Below are positions 44,866 to 54,062 of a DNA stretch of 64,000 nucleotides, piece by piece. The first letter of the stretch is position 1; the number at the start of each line of letters is the position of its first letter. A program made the translations under genes and the position numbers. The DNA is from Alphaproteobacteria bacterium. Lineage in GTDB: Bacteria > Pseudomonadota > Alphaproteobacteria > UBA8366. The stretch is taken from assembly GCA_009377445.1 (NCBI GenBank), contig WHUA01000010.1:1-64000 (forward strand). Direction: 5' to 3'. Under the pieces are notes generated by a model, which made no database searches, was not told the DNA's origin, and was given only the letters and a program-made list of their open reading frames with translations.

Positions 44866-45747
44866 ATGAACCTACGCACCCGCCCGCTGCAGGACAACTT
44901 CGGCCTCGAAGTGCTCGACGTCGACCTGGCCCAGCTCGACCGGGAAACTTTCGACGCGGTCTACCGGCTCTGGCAGAAGGACCCGCTGCTGCTGTTCCGC
45001 CGCCAGACGCTGAGCGAGAAGGAGCTGGTGAGCTACAGCCGCGGCTTCGGCGACCTCGACCACATCGTGCGCGCGGACATGCATTCGCCGCTGCATCCGG
45101 AAGTCATCTACGTCACCGCGCTGAAGCGCCCGGACGGGACGCCGCTCGGCGGCCTCGGCGCCTACGAGCTGCACTGGCACCACGACCAGATCTACCGGCT
45201 GCGCCCGGCGAGCGGCTCGATCTTCCAGGCGGCCGAGATGCCGGCGGACGACGGGCGCACGTCATGGTGCAACACGGCGCTGGCCTGGGACGCGATGCCG
45301 GAGAAGCTGCGCAAGAAGATCGAGGGCAAGCGCGCGACGGCGAAGTACGGCTACCGCCCGTCGTCGAGCTTCCAGCGCGATTTCGCGGACGAGAAGAAGG
45401 TCGAGGAGATCCACGCCAAGACGCCGGAGGCGACGCACGACATCATCCTCACCAACCCGGCGACCGGGCAGCGCTCGATCTTCCTCGACCCGAACAAGAC
45501 CTGCGCCATCGAGGGCGTGCCCGCCGACAGGATGCAGCCGCTGCTGGACGAGCTGTTCGCGCACATCCTGCAGGAGCGGTTCGTGTACACCCATAGCTGG
45601 CGCAACGGCGACGTGATCATGTGGGACAACGCCCGCCTGCTGCACCGCCGCGACCCCTTCGACGAAAAGCTCCCCCGCTTCGCCAAGCGCACGACGATCT
45701 TCCTCCGCCCCCAGGACTTCGCCGTGCCGGAGCCGGGGATGGCGTGA
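44866..45747 (+). CDS. TauD/TfdA-family alpha-ketoglutarate-dependent dioxygenase
   Basis: This 293-residue Fe(II) enzyme has the facial triad HxD in WHHDQIY (about 104-108) and the distal His in ARLLHRRDPFD, with KRTTIFLRP as the 2-oxoglutarate-binding Arg region. Such enzymes hydroxylate sulfonates, phenoxyacids or carnitine-type compounds; the substrate here is unknown. GAGGGACC lies before the ATG. It is co-oriented with the CoA-transferase but separated from it by a REP pair. Confidence 0.87.
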   Translation: MNLRTRPLQDNFGLEVLDVDLAQLDRETFDAVYRLWQKDPLLLFRRQTLSEKELVSYSRGFGDLDHIVRADMHSPLHPEVIYVTALKRPDGTPLGGLGAYELHWHHDQIYRLRPASGSIFQAAEMPADDGRTSWCNTALAWDAMPEKLRKKIEGKRATAKYGYRPSSSFQRDFADEKKVEEIHAKTPEATHDIILTNPATGQRSIFLDPNKTCAIEGVPADRMQPLLDELFAHILQERFVYTHSWRNGDVIMWDNARLLHRRDPFDEKLPRFAKRTTIFLRPQDFAVPEPGMA

Positions 45748-45784
45748 AGGATTCTTTATAACCATCTGATATTACAATAAAAAC

Positions 45785-45893
45785 GTCATGCCCCGACTTG
45801 ATCGGGGCATCCACGCGACGGGTCTTTGTAACAAACGCTTGCGTAAAGACGGAGAGCCGGCCCGTGGATTCGCCGATCAAGTCGGCGAATGAC
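45785..45893. repeat. Family B covarying hairpins, locus 3 (two hairpins)
   Basis: Arms are ATGCCCCGA/TCGGGGCAT (45788-45796, 45802-45810) around CTTGA, and ATTCGCCGA/TCGGCGAAT (45868-45876, 45882-45890) around TCAAG. Flanks CGTC...CCA and TGG...GACGG are as in the other loci. Confidence 0.87.
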
Positions 45894-45916
45894 GGCGGTG
45901 TTTTATGGGGCGCGCC

Positions 45917-46789
45917 CTACCCCGCCGCCTCGATCGCGCCGAGCGCGTCGAGCGTTTTCTGCGCCTTGTAGACGATCGGGTAGTCGATGAAATAGCCGTC
46001 GAGCTGGATCGAGGACGAGCCTTCGCGCTCGGCCTTCTCGAAGGCGGCAACGACGCGACGAGCGAAGGCGGCCTCCTCCGCGGTCGGGGTGAAGGTGCGG
46101 TTCACGATCTCGACCTGCGGCGGGTAGATGCAGGTCTTGCCCTGGAAGCCGAGCTGCTTCGCGCGCTTCGCCGACTTGGCGAGGTTGTCGAGGTCCTTGA
46201 TGTGCACCCACACCGTATCGAGCGGCGCTTCCAGCCCGGCGGCGCGCGACGCCACCACCATCTCCGCCCGCGCATGCTCCAGCTCGCTCTCGCCGAGCGT
46301 CCATTCCATGTTCATGTCGAGCGTGTAGTCGCCCGCGCCGAAGGCCATGCGCTTCACCCGCGTACCGGCGGCGGCGATCTCGCGCGCAGCCGCGATGCCC
46401 TTCGCCGTCTCGATGATCGGGATGATGTCTATGCCGCCCACCGGCAGGCCGCGCTCCCGCTCCAGCCCGCCGATCAGCCAGTCGAACGCCACGATCTGCT
46501 CGCGGCTCTCGCACATCGGGAAGATGATGCCGTCGAGCCACGGCCCGACGATCGCCGCCGCGTCGCCGTAGCAGAACTCCGTCTTGTAGGCGTTGACCCG
46601 GACGTAGCCGCCGCATCGGCGCGGCTTCTTCAGCGCCTCGACCAAGAGCGCCCGCGTCGCCACCTTTTCCGCCTTGGCGACCGCGTCCTCCAGGTCGAGG
46701 ATGACGTGGTCGGCGCCGCAGCCGAACACCTTCTCGACCTTGCGCGCATGGTTGCCGGGGGCGAAGAGGAAGCTGCGGAAAGCGGGCAT
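45917..46789 (-). CDS. HpcH/HpaI aldolase or citrate-lyase beta-like (CitE) protein
   Basis: This 290-residue TIM-barrel lyase of the CitE-like group opens with RSFLFAPGNHARKVEKVFGCGADHVILDLEDAV (RS-F-PG start and metal-region LEDAV). It also has VRVNAYKTEF, IIPIIETAKGI with the metal-binding Glu, and FGAGDYTLDM. Relatives cleave malyl- or citramalyl-CoA. With the adjacent CoA-transferase and PrpD genes it may act in C4-C5 branched-acid degradation (inference). Start supported by GGAG. Confidence 0.85.
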   Translation of the reverse strand: MPAFRSFLFAPGNHARKVEKVFGCGADHVILDLEDAVAKAEKVATRALLVEALKKPRRCGGYVRVNAYKTEFCYGDAAAIVGPWLDGIIFPMCESREQIVAFDWLIGGLERERGLPVGGIDIIPIIETAKGIAAAREIAAAGTRVKRMAFGAGDYTLDMNMEWTLGESELEHARAEMVVASRAAGLEAPLDTVWVHIKDLDNLAKSAKRAKQLGFQGKTCIYPPQVEIVNRTFTPTAEEAAFARRVVAAFEKAEREGSSSIQLDGYFIDYPIVYKAQKTLDALGAIEAAG

Positions 46790-46869
46790 GGCTTGGCTCC
46801 AGTCAGGGGATCAGGCTAACCCGGATGATGCCAAAGCGAAGGCGACAGGACAAATGGGGGACCGGCCCC

Positions 46870-47481
46870 TCACCACATGCTCTTCTTCGCCCGCGCCGGC
46901 CATTCCTGGTCGTAGCTCTTGCCGCCGACGCGGTCGTCGGTGATGCGGGAGAGGATCTGGCCGGGGGTCGGGATCGCCTCCGGGTCGATGTGCTTGGCCG
47001 GGTTCCACAGGTCCGAGCGCGCAATGGCGCGGGCGCATTGGAAATAGACCGTCTCGATCGCGATGACGATGACCGAGCGGGGCGCCTGCCCCTCGACCGC
47101 GAAGGATTGCAGCAGCGCCGCATCCGTCGAGAGATGCGCCTTGCCGTTGAGCCTGAGCGTCGTGCCCGAGCCCGGCAGCAGGAACAGCAGCGCCACGCGG
47201 GGGTCGCGGACGATGTTGCGGAGCGAGTCCGTCCGGTTGTTGCCGCGCCGGTCGGGCATCATCAGCGTGCGCGCGTCATGCACCCGGACGAAGCCCGCGA
47301 GATCGCCGCGCGGCGAGCAGTCGAGCCCCTCCGGCCCGCTGGTCGCCAGCGCCACGAAGGGCGACGCCTCGATCAGCGCGCGGTATTCCGGCGTCAGCTC
47401 CGGGACTTCCTTGACCAGCGCGGTCTCGCCCGGCTGGCCATAGAGGGCCGCGAGCTCTTCGACGGTGGTGATGACGGACAT
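46870..47481 (-). CDS. Pyridoxamine 5'-phosphate oxidase-like FMN-binding protein
   Basis: This 203-residue protein has the split-barrel fold of PPOX-related flavoproteins, of the MSMEG_1061-like subgroup. VALATSGPEGLDCSPRGDLAGFVRVHD, LMMPDRRGNNRTDSLRNIVRDPRVALLFLLPG and LRLNGKAHLS outline the FMN site. The true PNPOx substrate residues are not evident, so a reductase or general flavin role is more likely. GGGAG precedes the ATG. Confidence 0.83.
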   Translation of the reverse strand: MSVITTVEELAALYGQPGETALVKEVPELTPEYRALIEASPFVALATSGPEGLDCSPRGDLAGFVRVHDARTLMMPDRRGNNRTDSLRNIVRDPRVALLFLLPGSGTTLRLNGKAHLSTDAALLQSFAVEGQAPRSVIVIAIETVYFQCARAIARSDLWNPAKHIDPEAIPTPGQILSRITDDRVGGKSYDQEWPARAKKSMW

Positions 47482-47587
47482 GGCTGCTCCCGCTTCGCAT
47501 GGGTCGGACGATCAGCAGACACCAGCACAGGCGCGAAGGCAAATGACGGATCGATGACGGGGAGTGCACACTGCGTAAACAAAACTC

Positions 47588-47657
47588 GTCATTCGCCGAC
47601 TTGATCGGCGAATCCAGGCTCGGCGACATGGACACGCCGGTCAAGCCGGCGTGTGAC
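47588..47657. repeat. Family B covarying hairpins, locus 4 (two hairpins)
   Basis: Arms are ATTCGCCGA/TCGGCGAAT (47591-47599, 47605-47613) around CTTGA, and ACACGCCGG/CCGGCGTGT (47632-47640, 47646-47654) around TCAAG, with the fixed CGTC/CCA and TGG/GACGA flanks. Confidence 0.87.
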
Positions 47658-47702
47658 GATTCTTAATTAGATGCAGCGCCTACCGTCATGCCGCAGCCAG
47701 CG

Positions 47703-48464
47703 TCACACCCCGACCGGCAGCCGCCACTCCCGCTTCAGCTCGATCGAGTAGGTGAAGCGGCCCTCGGGATGGATGCTGACCGACACCTCGAACAGCTTGT
47801 TCTCGCGCGAGGTGTAGCGCCGGATGATCGTCATGACCGGCGTGCCGGGATCGACCTCGATCGCCTCGGCGAGCTCGTCCGGCACCGTGCTGGCGAACAG
47901 CTCGATGGCGACGTGGTCGATCTGCACCTTGTACTCGTCCTCGAGCAGGCTGTAGACGGGCCGGGCGCGGGCTTCGAGCGCCTCGGTCACGCCCTGGTAC
48001 TCCGGCGCGACGTAGATGTCGGACCAGCAGATCGGGTGCCCGGACGAGTGTACCCGGCGGACGCCGCTGATGCGGAACCACGGATGCCCCGCCGGCGACT
48101 GCAGCAGCCGGGAATTGCGCCGGTCGGTCTTTATGATCTTCGTCTCCTTGACGTAGAGACGCGTCTCCGGCGGGTACTGCAGGAGCTGGGCCAGCGTGTG
48201 CAGCGTCTGCACATAGCCGGTTTCCGGATTGGTCGCCTGCACCACGGTGCCGGAGCCCTGCCGGCGTGCGACCAGCCCTATTTCCTCCAGCCGGCGCAGC
48301 GCCTCGCGCACCGTGTACCGGCTGACGCCGAAGCGCTCGCACAGATCGAGCTCCGTCGGCAGCATCGAGCCGACGGGAAACGCCCCGTCGGCAATCTCGT
48401 CGATCAGGATGTCCGCGACATCCTGATATCGTGGTTGTGCCTTTGGGTCTTTAATCTCAACCAT
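47703..48464 (-). CDS. GntR-family regulator with UTRA ligand domain
   Basis: This 253-residue protein has an N-terminal winged helix (about 12-78; LPTELDLCERFGVSRYTVREALRRLEEIGLVARRQGSGTVV) and a C-terminal UTRA effector domain (about 95-245) of the HutC/FarR subgroup. AAGGATCG precedes the ATG. Targets may be the catabolic genes around it or the divergent MetX-like gene; no effector can be named. Confidence 0.9.
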   Translation of the reverse strand: MVEIKDPKAQPRYQDVADILIDEIADGAFPVGSMLPTELDLCERFGVSRYTVREALRRLEEIGLVARRQGSGTVVQATNPETGYVQTLHTLAQLLQYPPETRLYVKETKIIKTDRRNSRLLQSPAGHPWFRISGVRRVHSSGHPICWSDIYVAPEYQGVTEALEARARPVYSLLEDEYKVQIDHVAIELFASTVPDELAEAIEVDPGTPVMTIIRRYTSRENKLFEVSVSIHPEGRFTYSIELKREWRLPVGV

Positions 48465-48593
48465 GCCGCGATCCTTTTTTTTGAGCCGCGCAGTCTATGG
48501 AGTCGCACGTGGCAAGAAAAGTAGAGATTTGCCGCATTTTGGCGCTACCATGACGGGCAGCGCAAGGCCGGGACGCTTGCAGGAGGAAAACCG

Positions 48594-49625
48594 ATGCTGC
48601 TGCCGACGTCGAAGGTCTTCAGGTCCAGCGATTTCCCGCTGAAGGACGGCGGGATCCTCGAGCAGCTCGAGGTCGCCTACGAGACCTGGGGCAGGCTCGC
48701 GCCGGACGGGAGCAACGCCATCCTGCTCTGCCACGGCTACACCAGCAGCCCGCATGCGGCGGGCGACGACGCCGGCTGGTGGAGTGGCCTGATCGGCCCC
48801 GGCAAGGCGATCGACACCGGCCGTTTCTTCGTCGTCTGCGCCAACATGCTGGGCTCCGCCTACGGCAGCACCGGGCCCGGCTCGATCGATCCCCGGACAG
48901 GCGCGCCCTACGGGCCGGATTTCCCGGAGATCTCCACCAAGGACATCATCGGCGCGCAGGCGCTGCTGCTCGACCACCTGAAGATCGGCAAGCTCGCCGC
49001 GGTCGCCGGCTTCTCCTACGGCGGCTATCTCACCTTCGAATGGGCCGTCACCTACCCCGAGCGCATGCGCGCCCTGATTCCGGTGGCGTCCGCCATCACG
49101 GGCCGCGGCACGCCGGAGAGCGTCGACGCCTTCCGCGACCGCTTCGCCGCCTGCCCCGGCTGGAACGGCGGGCACTATTACGGGCGCGAGAAGGAATCCG
49201 GCGTGTTCGAGGCCCTGGTCCAGCTCCGCATCGAGACGCTGACCGGCTACGGCGTCGCCAAGCAGCTCGAGGACACGGTTCCCGACCCGGCGGAGCGCAC
49301 CCGCCGCATGCGCGCCATGGCCTCGCAATGGGCGGAGGAATTCGACGCCAACACGATGATCGTGCTGCGCGCCGCCGCCGTGCGGTTCGATGCCAAGCCC
49401 GGCGTGGCCGACATCAAGGCGCCGCTGCTCTATGCCCTGTCGCGGAGCGACGCCCTCTTCCCGCCCGCGATCGCACCCGACACCATCGCCCTCCTGAAGA
49501 AAGCCGGGGTCGACGCCCGCTATGTCGAGATCGACAGCGACTACGGCCACCGCGGCCCCGGCGTGGACTGGCGGAAATGGGCGCCGCAGCTTGAGGCCTT
49601 CCTCGACGAGCACTGCTGGGGATGA
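48594..49625 (+). CDS. MetX-like alpha/beta hydrolase (homoserine O-acetyltransferase family)
   Basis: This 343-residue alpha/beta-hydrolase has the MetX arrangement: LLCHGYTSSPHAAG (oxyanion), ANMLGSAYGSTGPGSIDPRTGAPYG, nucleophile Ser in GFSYGGYLTFEW, Asp in SRSDALFPP and His in GHRGPGVDW. The acyl-acceptor residues typical of true homoserine acetyltransferases cannot be confirmed, and no methionine genes adjoin, so another ester or acyl transfer is possible. AGGAGGAAA lies before the ATG. The stop codon is the first unit of a 10-base tandem repeat. Confidence 0.8.
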   Translation: MLLPTSKVFRSSDFPLKDGGILEQLEVAYETWGRLAPDGSNAILLCHGYTSSPHAAGDDAGWWSGLIGPGKAIDTGRFFVVCANMLGSAYGSTGPGSIDPRTGAPYGPDFPEISTKDIIGAQALLLDHLKIGKLAAVAGFSYGGYLTFEWAVTYPERMRALIPVASAITGRGTPESVDAFRDRFAACPGWNGGHYYGREKESGVFEALVQLRIETLTGYGVAKQLEDTVPDPAERTRRMRAMASQWAEEFDANTMIVLRAAAVRFDAKPGVADIKAPLLYALSRSDALFPPAIAPDTIALLKKAGVDARYVEIDSDYGHRGPGVDWRKWAPQLEAFLDEHCWG

Positions 49626-49652
49626 CTGGGGCTGACTGGGGCTGACTGCGGC
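49623..49652. repeat. 10-bp tandem repeat at the stop codon
   Basis: The unit TGACTGGGGC occurs at 49623-49632 and 49633-49642, with a one-base variant at 49643-49652. Each unit carries a TGA in frame with the preceding gene or near it. Confidence 0.85.
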
Positions 49653-49774
49653 TGAATTGCAACGCCTGCCGCATTCCGGCCCCAACCATTAACGCTTCGT
49701 TCACGAACTTCCCATAGCCTTTTGCGCAACGGTCGATAGGGACTGATGCGTCATAAATATTATAGAAAAATCAA

Positions 49775-51061
49775 ATGATTATTCGTAAAGCCCGCACGCT
49801 GTGCCTCGGCGTCTCCGTGCTGTTGCTCGGTGCCGCCGCGGTCACCCGAAGCCCGGAACCAGAGGCGAGTTTCACCGCCTCGGCCATCGTCAATGCGCCG
49901 ATCGTCCGCATCGCCAGCCCGTTCGACGGGCGGGTCGAGCGCGCCGCGCCGGCGCGGGGCGCCGCGGTGAAGCCGGGCGACGTCCTGGTAAGCGTCAAGG
50001 CGATGCAGCACGACAGGCATAGGCTCGCCGACCTCAAGGGCCGGCTGGCCGGAACGCAGCGCCAGCTCGCCGCGACCGCCAGCCATATCGAGGCCCTCAG
50101 CGAGGCGCGCGACGCGCTGAAGACGCGGATGGAGAACTACCGCAAGGGAACGATCGCCCGCCTCGCCGCCCAGCTCAGCGAAGCCGAGGCGCTGCACAAC
50201 ATCTTCAAGGCGCGGCTGGCACAGACCGACGACGCGCTGAGCCGCCAGCAGAAGCTCAAGACCAAGGGCTATGCCTCGCAGGCCAATTTCGATTCGGCGA
50301 CGGCTGCCGCCATCGTCGCGAAGAACGACGTGGCCGCGAGCACGGCGCGCATCCAGCGCATCCGCGTGGATCTCGAATCGGCGAAAAAAGGCGTCTTCGT
50401 CGGCGACAACCGCGACGACGTCCCCTACTCGCAGCAGCGCGACGACGAGATCATGCTGCGCCTGGTCGAACTGGACGCGAAGACGAAGAACCTGGAGGCG
50501 ACTTCGCAGGAGCTGCAGGGACAGATCGCCGCCGAAACCAAGCGTGTCGCCGTCGACGAGGTCGTCAGCCAGACGGCCAACGTCACCGGTGTCGTATGGG
50601 ACACGGCCAGCCCGAAGGGCGCGCCGGTCCGCGCCGGCGACGCGCTGGTCAACGTGCTCGACTGCGGCCGCGCCTTCCTCGAGGTCAGCCTCGACGAAAC
50701 GCAGCTCGCGACGATCAAGCCGGGGGACACGGCGAAAGTCCGCCTGCCCGGCGAATCCAACACCATCGAAGCCAAGGTCCGGGGCCTGCGCGGCGCGATT
50801 GCGGCCACGGAGGGCGACCAGCTCGGCGCGGAGAGCGCCTCGCTCGAATCCGGCCAGACCACCGTGCTCGTCGATCTGCCGATCGCGCCCGACAGCCGGG
50901 CGATGCAGAGCTTCTGCAATGTCGGCCGGACCGCCGAAGTCGTCTTCGACGGCGGACAGGCGCGCATGCGGGCCAAGATCGCCGGTCAGCCGAAGCCCAA
51001 GCCGGCCAACCGCCGCGACGTGTCCGCCCTGGACCCGGCGGGCCCCGCCCAGCGCAATTGA
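49775..51061 (+). CDS. HlyD-family periplasmic adaptor-like protein
   Basis: This 428-residue membrane-fusion-type protein has an N-terminal anchor helix (about 5-24), a split biotinyl-lipoyl domain (IASPFDGRVERAAPARGAAVKPGDVL at about 46-72 and VTGVVWDTASPKGAPVRAGDALVNVLD at about 270-296) and a long alpha hairpin between (about 80-260). A beta-barrel follows (SLDETQLATIKPGDTAKVRLPG). No ABC or RND partner or outer-membrane channel is adjacent. The start region is AT-rich with no clear ribosome-binding site. Confidence 0.82.
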   Translation: MIIRKARTLCLGVSVLLLGAAAVTRSPEPEASFTASAIVNAPIVRIASPFDGRVERAAPARGAAVKPGDVLVSVKAMQHDRHRLADLKGRLAGTQRQLAATASHIEALSEARDALKTRMENYRKGTIARLAAQLSEAEALHNIFKARLAQTDDALSRQQKLKTKGYASQANFDSATAAAIVAKNDVAASTARIQRIRVDLESAKKGVFVGDNRDDVPYSQQRDDEIMLRLVELDAKTKNLEATSQELQGQIAAETKRVAVDEVVSQTANVTGVVWDTASPKGAPVRAGDALVNVLDCGRAFLEVSLDETQLATIKPGDTAKVRLPGESNTIEAKVRGLRGAIAATEGDQLGAESASLESGQTTVLVDLPIAPDSRAMQSFCNVGRTAEVVFDGGQARMRAKIAGQPKPKPANRRDVSALDPAGPAQRN

Positions 51062-51086
51062 ATTCCCGACGCAGGCACGTTCTGCC

Positions 51087-51170
51087 GTGCGTCCTTCGAC
51101 AGGCTCAGGATGAGGGGGAATCTTCGTGGCATTGAGAAAAACCTCATGCTGAGCCTGTCGAAGCACGCAC
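51087..51170. repeat. Paired REP-like palindromes (family A, copy 7)
   Basis: Hairpins GTGCGTCCTTCG...CAGGATGAGG (about 51087-51116) and CCTCATGCTGAG...GCACGCAC (51142-51170) are in opposite orientation. The outermost GTGCGT/ACGCAC bases also pair across the whole element. Confidence 0.8.
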
Positions 51171-51204
51171 CCCGCTTGTCCCAATTGCCGCGATCACCCT
51201 CGTC

Positions 51205-52038
51205 CTACACGCCGTAAGCGACCGCGTTCACCGTCGCGTCGGCGACCGTCGCGCCCTCGCCGTTCACGGCGCGGATGCCGGTCAGCGTGCCGGCGGCGCC
51301 GCGGCGGCCTTCGATCGCGACCGCGTCGTCCCAGAACACAGGCTTGCGGAAGCGGATCTCGATGTCGAAGGATTGCGGGCGCGCGTCGAGCGACAATGCC
51401 TCCAGCACGAAGTTCACCGTCTGGTTTCCGGCAATGATCGGCGCGCGGAATCCGTAGCGAAGCGCCGTCGCCGGATCGGTGTGGATCAGGTTGGTGGTGT
51501 TGAGGCAGTAGCCGCAGGTCGTCTCGGGCGTGCATTGCTTCCGCGTGAGAACGGCCCAGCCGCCCGTATCTTCCTCGCGCGTATCTTCCTCACGCGGCGC
51601 GGCGGTGGAGCGTTTGCCGCCCGCATCGCCCTTCCCTTCCGGATCGACCATCATCACGTCCGGCTCGACCGTGAGCAGCAGCGTGCCGTCGTCCTGCCGG
51701 TATTCCCAGCGGCTGCGCGCGATCTGGCCGCGGCGGGCGTCCGCGATCTCGACGTAGCGGCCGTCGAGCCTCAGCTTTTCGCCGAGCGGCGCCGGCGCGT
51801 GCTGGCGCAGGCGGTGGACGACGTGAACCGGCGCAAGCCCCGGCCGGCTCGCCTGGATCGCCGCGGTGTTGAGGGTGATCGTCCGGCGCGCGAGAAGCCC
51901 GGCGTCGCAATACTCGCCGTAACGCGCCGGCGGAATGCCGCAGTGGCCGTGCAGGCGGCGCTGCTCCGCCGCGTCCAGGGCGATCCATTCCGCCGGAAAG
52001 GCGAAGCCGGGCTCGACCCGCAAGGATGACGCGCTCAT
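51205..52038 (-). CDS. MaoC-like hot-dog hydratase (FAS1-type dehydratase N- and C-terminal halves)
   Basis: This 277-residue double-hot-dog protein of the acyl-CoA hydratase/mesaconyl-CoA hydratase-like group has an N-terminal FAS1-dehydratase half (1-130). A C-terminal half contains [28 protein letters not shown]; the Asp/His pair in IHTDP is the MaoC catalytic dyad. Its ATG overlaps the GMC oxidoreductase stop (ATGA), so both act from one transcript. The substrate acyl-CoA is unknown. Confidence 0.8.
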   Translation of the reverse strand: MSASSLRVEPGFAFPAEWIALDAAEQRRLHGHCGIPPARYGEYCDAGLLARRTITLNTAAIQASRPGLAPVHVVHRLRQHAPAPLGEKLRLDGRYVEIADARRGQIARSRWEYRQDDGTLLLTVEPDVMMVDPEGKGDAGGKRSTAAPREEDTREEDTGGWAVLTRKQCTPETTCGYCLNTTNLIHTDPATALRYGFRAPIIAGNQTVNFVLEALSLDARPQSFDIEIRFRKPVFWDDAVAIEGRRGAAGTLTGIRAVNGEGATVADATVNAVAYGV

Positions 52039-53630
52039 CGCGCCGCCGCCTTGATCATGTCCGCCGCCTTCTCCGCGATCATGATGGTCGGCGCGTTGGT
52101 GTTGCCCGAGACGAGCAGCGGCATGATCGATGCGTCGACCACCCGCAGCCCCTGAATGCCGTGCACGCGAAGCTCGCTGTCGACCACCGCCATCGTGTCC
52201 TGCCCCATCTTGCAGGTGCCGACCGGGTGGTAGACGGTGGCGCCCGTCGTCCGCGCGTAGTCGAGCAGCTCTTCGTCGCTGTTGTAGTCCGGCCCCGGCC
52301 GATCCTCGTAGGAGCAATAGCCGGCGAGCGGCTCCGCCGCCGCGATCTTGCGCGCGATGCGGATGCCCGCGACCATCGTGTCCTGGTCCGTCTTCGTACC
52401 GAGGAAGTTCGGGCGGATCTTCGGCGGCGCGTAGGCGTCCGCGGAGCCGATGTGGATCGTGCCGCGGCTTTCCGGACGCAGCGGGCACGGGCCGATCGTC
52501 AGGCCGGGCTCGTGGTCCAGGATGCGCTTCTTCGGGTCTTTGAAGCTGGCGTGGGCGATATGATACTGGATGTCCGGCGACGCGACCTCCGGCCGCGAGC
52601 GCACGAAGCCATAGACGATGCCGGCGGTCAGCGACAGCGCGCCCTTTCCGGTGACCGCGTATTTGATCACCTCGCCCACCAACGACAGCCCGCGCGTCTT
52701 CTCGTTCAGGGTGATCGGGCAGTTGATCCGCTGCACCGTGCGGCAGACGTAATGGTCCTGATAATTCTCGCCGACGCCCGGCAGCGCGTGCCGCACCTCG
52801 ATGCCGTGCCCGCGCAGCAGCTCGGGGCGGCCGACGCCCGACAGCTCCAGGATCTGCGGCGACTGCACCGCGCCCGCGCACAGCAGCACCTCGCGCCCGG
52901 CGCGCGCTTCGCGCGGGCTGCCGTTGAGATCGTAGGAGACGCCGACGGCGCGCTTGCCGTCGAACAGGACCTTCCGCGCGTGCGCGCCGGTCTCGACGGT
53001 GAGGTTGGCGCGGCTGCGCACCGGATGCAGATAGGCCGCGGCGGCGCTGTTGCGGCGTCCCCGCTTCTGCGTCACCTGGAAATAGCCGAAGCCGTCCTGC
53101 TCCGCGCCGTTGTAGTCCGGGTTGCGCGGATAGCCCGCGTTCTCGGCGGCGTCGATCACCGCGTCGAGCAGCACGTGCCGCTCCGGCATGTCGGCGACGT
53201 TGAGCGGGCCGCCGACGCCGCGATACTCCGAGACGTCGTTCTCGCGGTTCTCGGACTTCTTGAAGTACTGCAGGATGTCGTCGTAGGACCAGCCGCGGTT
53301 GCCGAGCTGCGCCCAGCCGTCGTAGTCGAGCCGGTGGCCGCGCACGTAGAGCATGCCGTTGATCGAGCTGGAGCCGCCGAGCACGCGGCCGCGCGGGATC
53401 GGGATCGGCCGGTTGCCGGTGTTGGGGTCGGGCTCGGAGTCGAACAGCCAGTTGATGCCCGGCATGTCCATGGTCTTCACGAACCCGGCCGGGATGTGAA
53501 TCCACATGTGGCGGTCCTTGCCGCCCGCCTCGAGCAGCAGCACCTTCGTGTTCGGATTTTCCGTCAGCCGGTTGGCGAGCACGCAGCCCGCCGACCCGGC
53601 TCCGACGATGACGTAATCGTAGTCAGCCAT
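52035..53630 (-). CDS. GMC-family FAD oxidoreductase (choline-dehydrogenase-like)
   Basis: This 531-residue enzyme has the N-terminal dinucleotide motif [13 protein letters not shown] at about 11-23. GMC signatures follow ([19 protein letters not shown], then [15 protein letters not shown]), and the C-terminal catalytic His is in [10 protein letters not shown] and [14 protein letters not shown]. It oxidises an alcohol. Coupling to a MaoC hydratase suggests an alcohol-to-acyl-CoA degradation route; this is inference. Confidence 0.92.
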   Translation of the reverse strand: MADYDYVIVGAGSAGCVLANRLTENPNTKVLLLEAGGKDRHMWIHIPAGFVKTMDMPGINWLFDSEPDPNTGNRPIPIPRGRVLGGSSSINGMLYVRGHRLDYDGWAQLGNRGWSYDDILQYFKKSENRENDVSEYRGVGGPLNVADMPERHVLLDAVIDAAENAGYPRNPDYNGAEQDGFGYFQVTQKRGRRNSAAAAYLHPVRSRANLTVETGAHARKVLFDGKRAVGVSYDLNGSPREARAGREVLLCAGAVQSPQILELSGVGRPELLRGHGIEVRHALPGVGENYQDHYVCRTVQRINCPITLNEKTRGLSLVGEVIKYAVTGKGALSLTAGIVYGFVRSRPEVASPDIQYHIAHASFKDPKKRILDHEPGLTIGPCPLRPESRGTIHIGSADAYAPPKIRPNFLGTKTDQDTMVAGIRIARKIAAAEPLAGYCSYEDRPGPDYNSDEELLDYARTTGATVYHPVGTCKMGQDTMAVVDSELRVHGIQGLRVVDASIMPLLVSGNTNAPTIMIAEKAADMIKAAAR

Positions 53631-53693
53631 GGACGCTTCCCGGTCGTGTTGTTGTTCTTTACGAGCCTATTAGATACCGAAATCGCCGCCGCG

Positions 53694-53876
53694 TCAGCCG
53701 CCCTTCGGCCCGGCGACGAACCAGATGATCAGCCCGACGACCGGCAACAGCAGGATCAGCACGATCCAGACGACCTTGGCGCCGGTCGAGGCGCCGCTCT
53801 GCACGGTCTTCACGATCGCATACACATCGGCAATCAGGATGATCAGGCCGAGCAATCCTCCGACTTCGAGCCCCAT
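53694..53876 (-). CDS. Small PLDc_N-domain membrane protein
   Basis: This 60-residue protein has two hydrophobic helices (about 6-22 and 34-54), with the phospholipase-D-N-terminal (PLDc_N) style VWIVLILLLPVVGLIIWFVAGPK. Such small stand-alone proteins are widespread and uncharacterised. A GGGGGAAAGCC stretch precedes the ATG. Confidence 0.75.
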   Translation of the reverse strand: MGLEVGGLLGLIILIADVYAIVKTVQSGASTGAKVVWIVLILLLPVVGLIIWFVAGPKGG

Positions 53877-53949
53877 GGCTTTCCCCCTCGAATTACAATG
53901 TCCCGGGCAATTCGAGCAGGCGGCGGGGAAAAATGCAAACGCTGCGCTT

Positions 53950-54060
53950 CCCTCTCCGCCCCTGGGGGCGGAGAGGGTCAGGGAGAGGTGGGGGTTGGCA
54001 TGGCAATCACCGCGATCGCCACCTCACCCGGCGCGCCAACCTGGATGACGATCTCCGCCA
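53950..54060. repeat. Family C repeat at the left edge of the sirtuin gene
   Basis: A hairpin CCCTCTCCGCCCC/GGGGCGGAGAGGG (53950-53977) is followed by a block (53993-54035) that recurs at 58138-58180. It runs on into 54030-54060, a 31-base near-copy of 58662-58692 inside the MmgE/PrpD gene. It ends three bases before the sirtuin stop codon. Confidence 0.75.
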
Positions 54061-54062
54061 TC

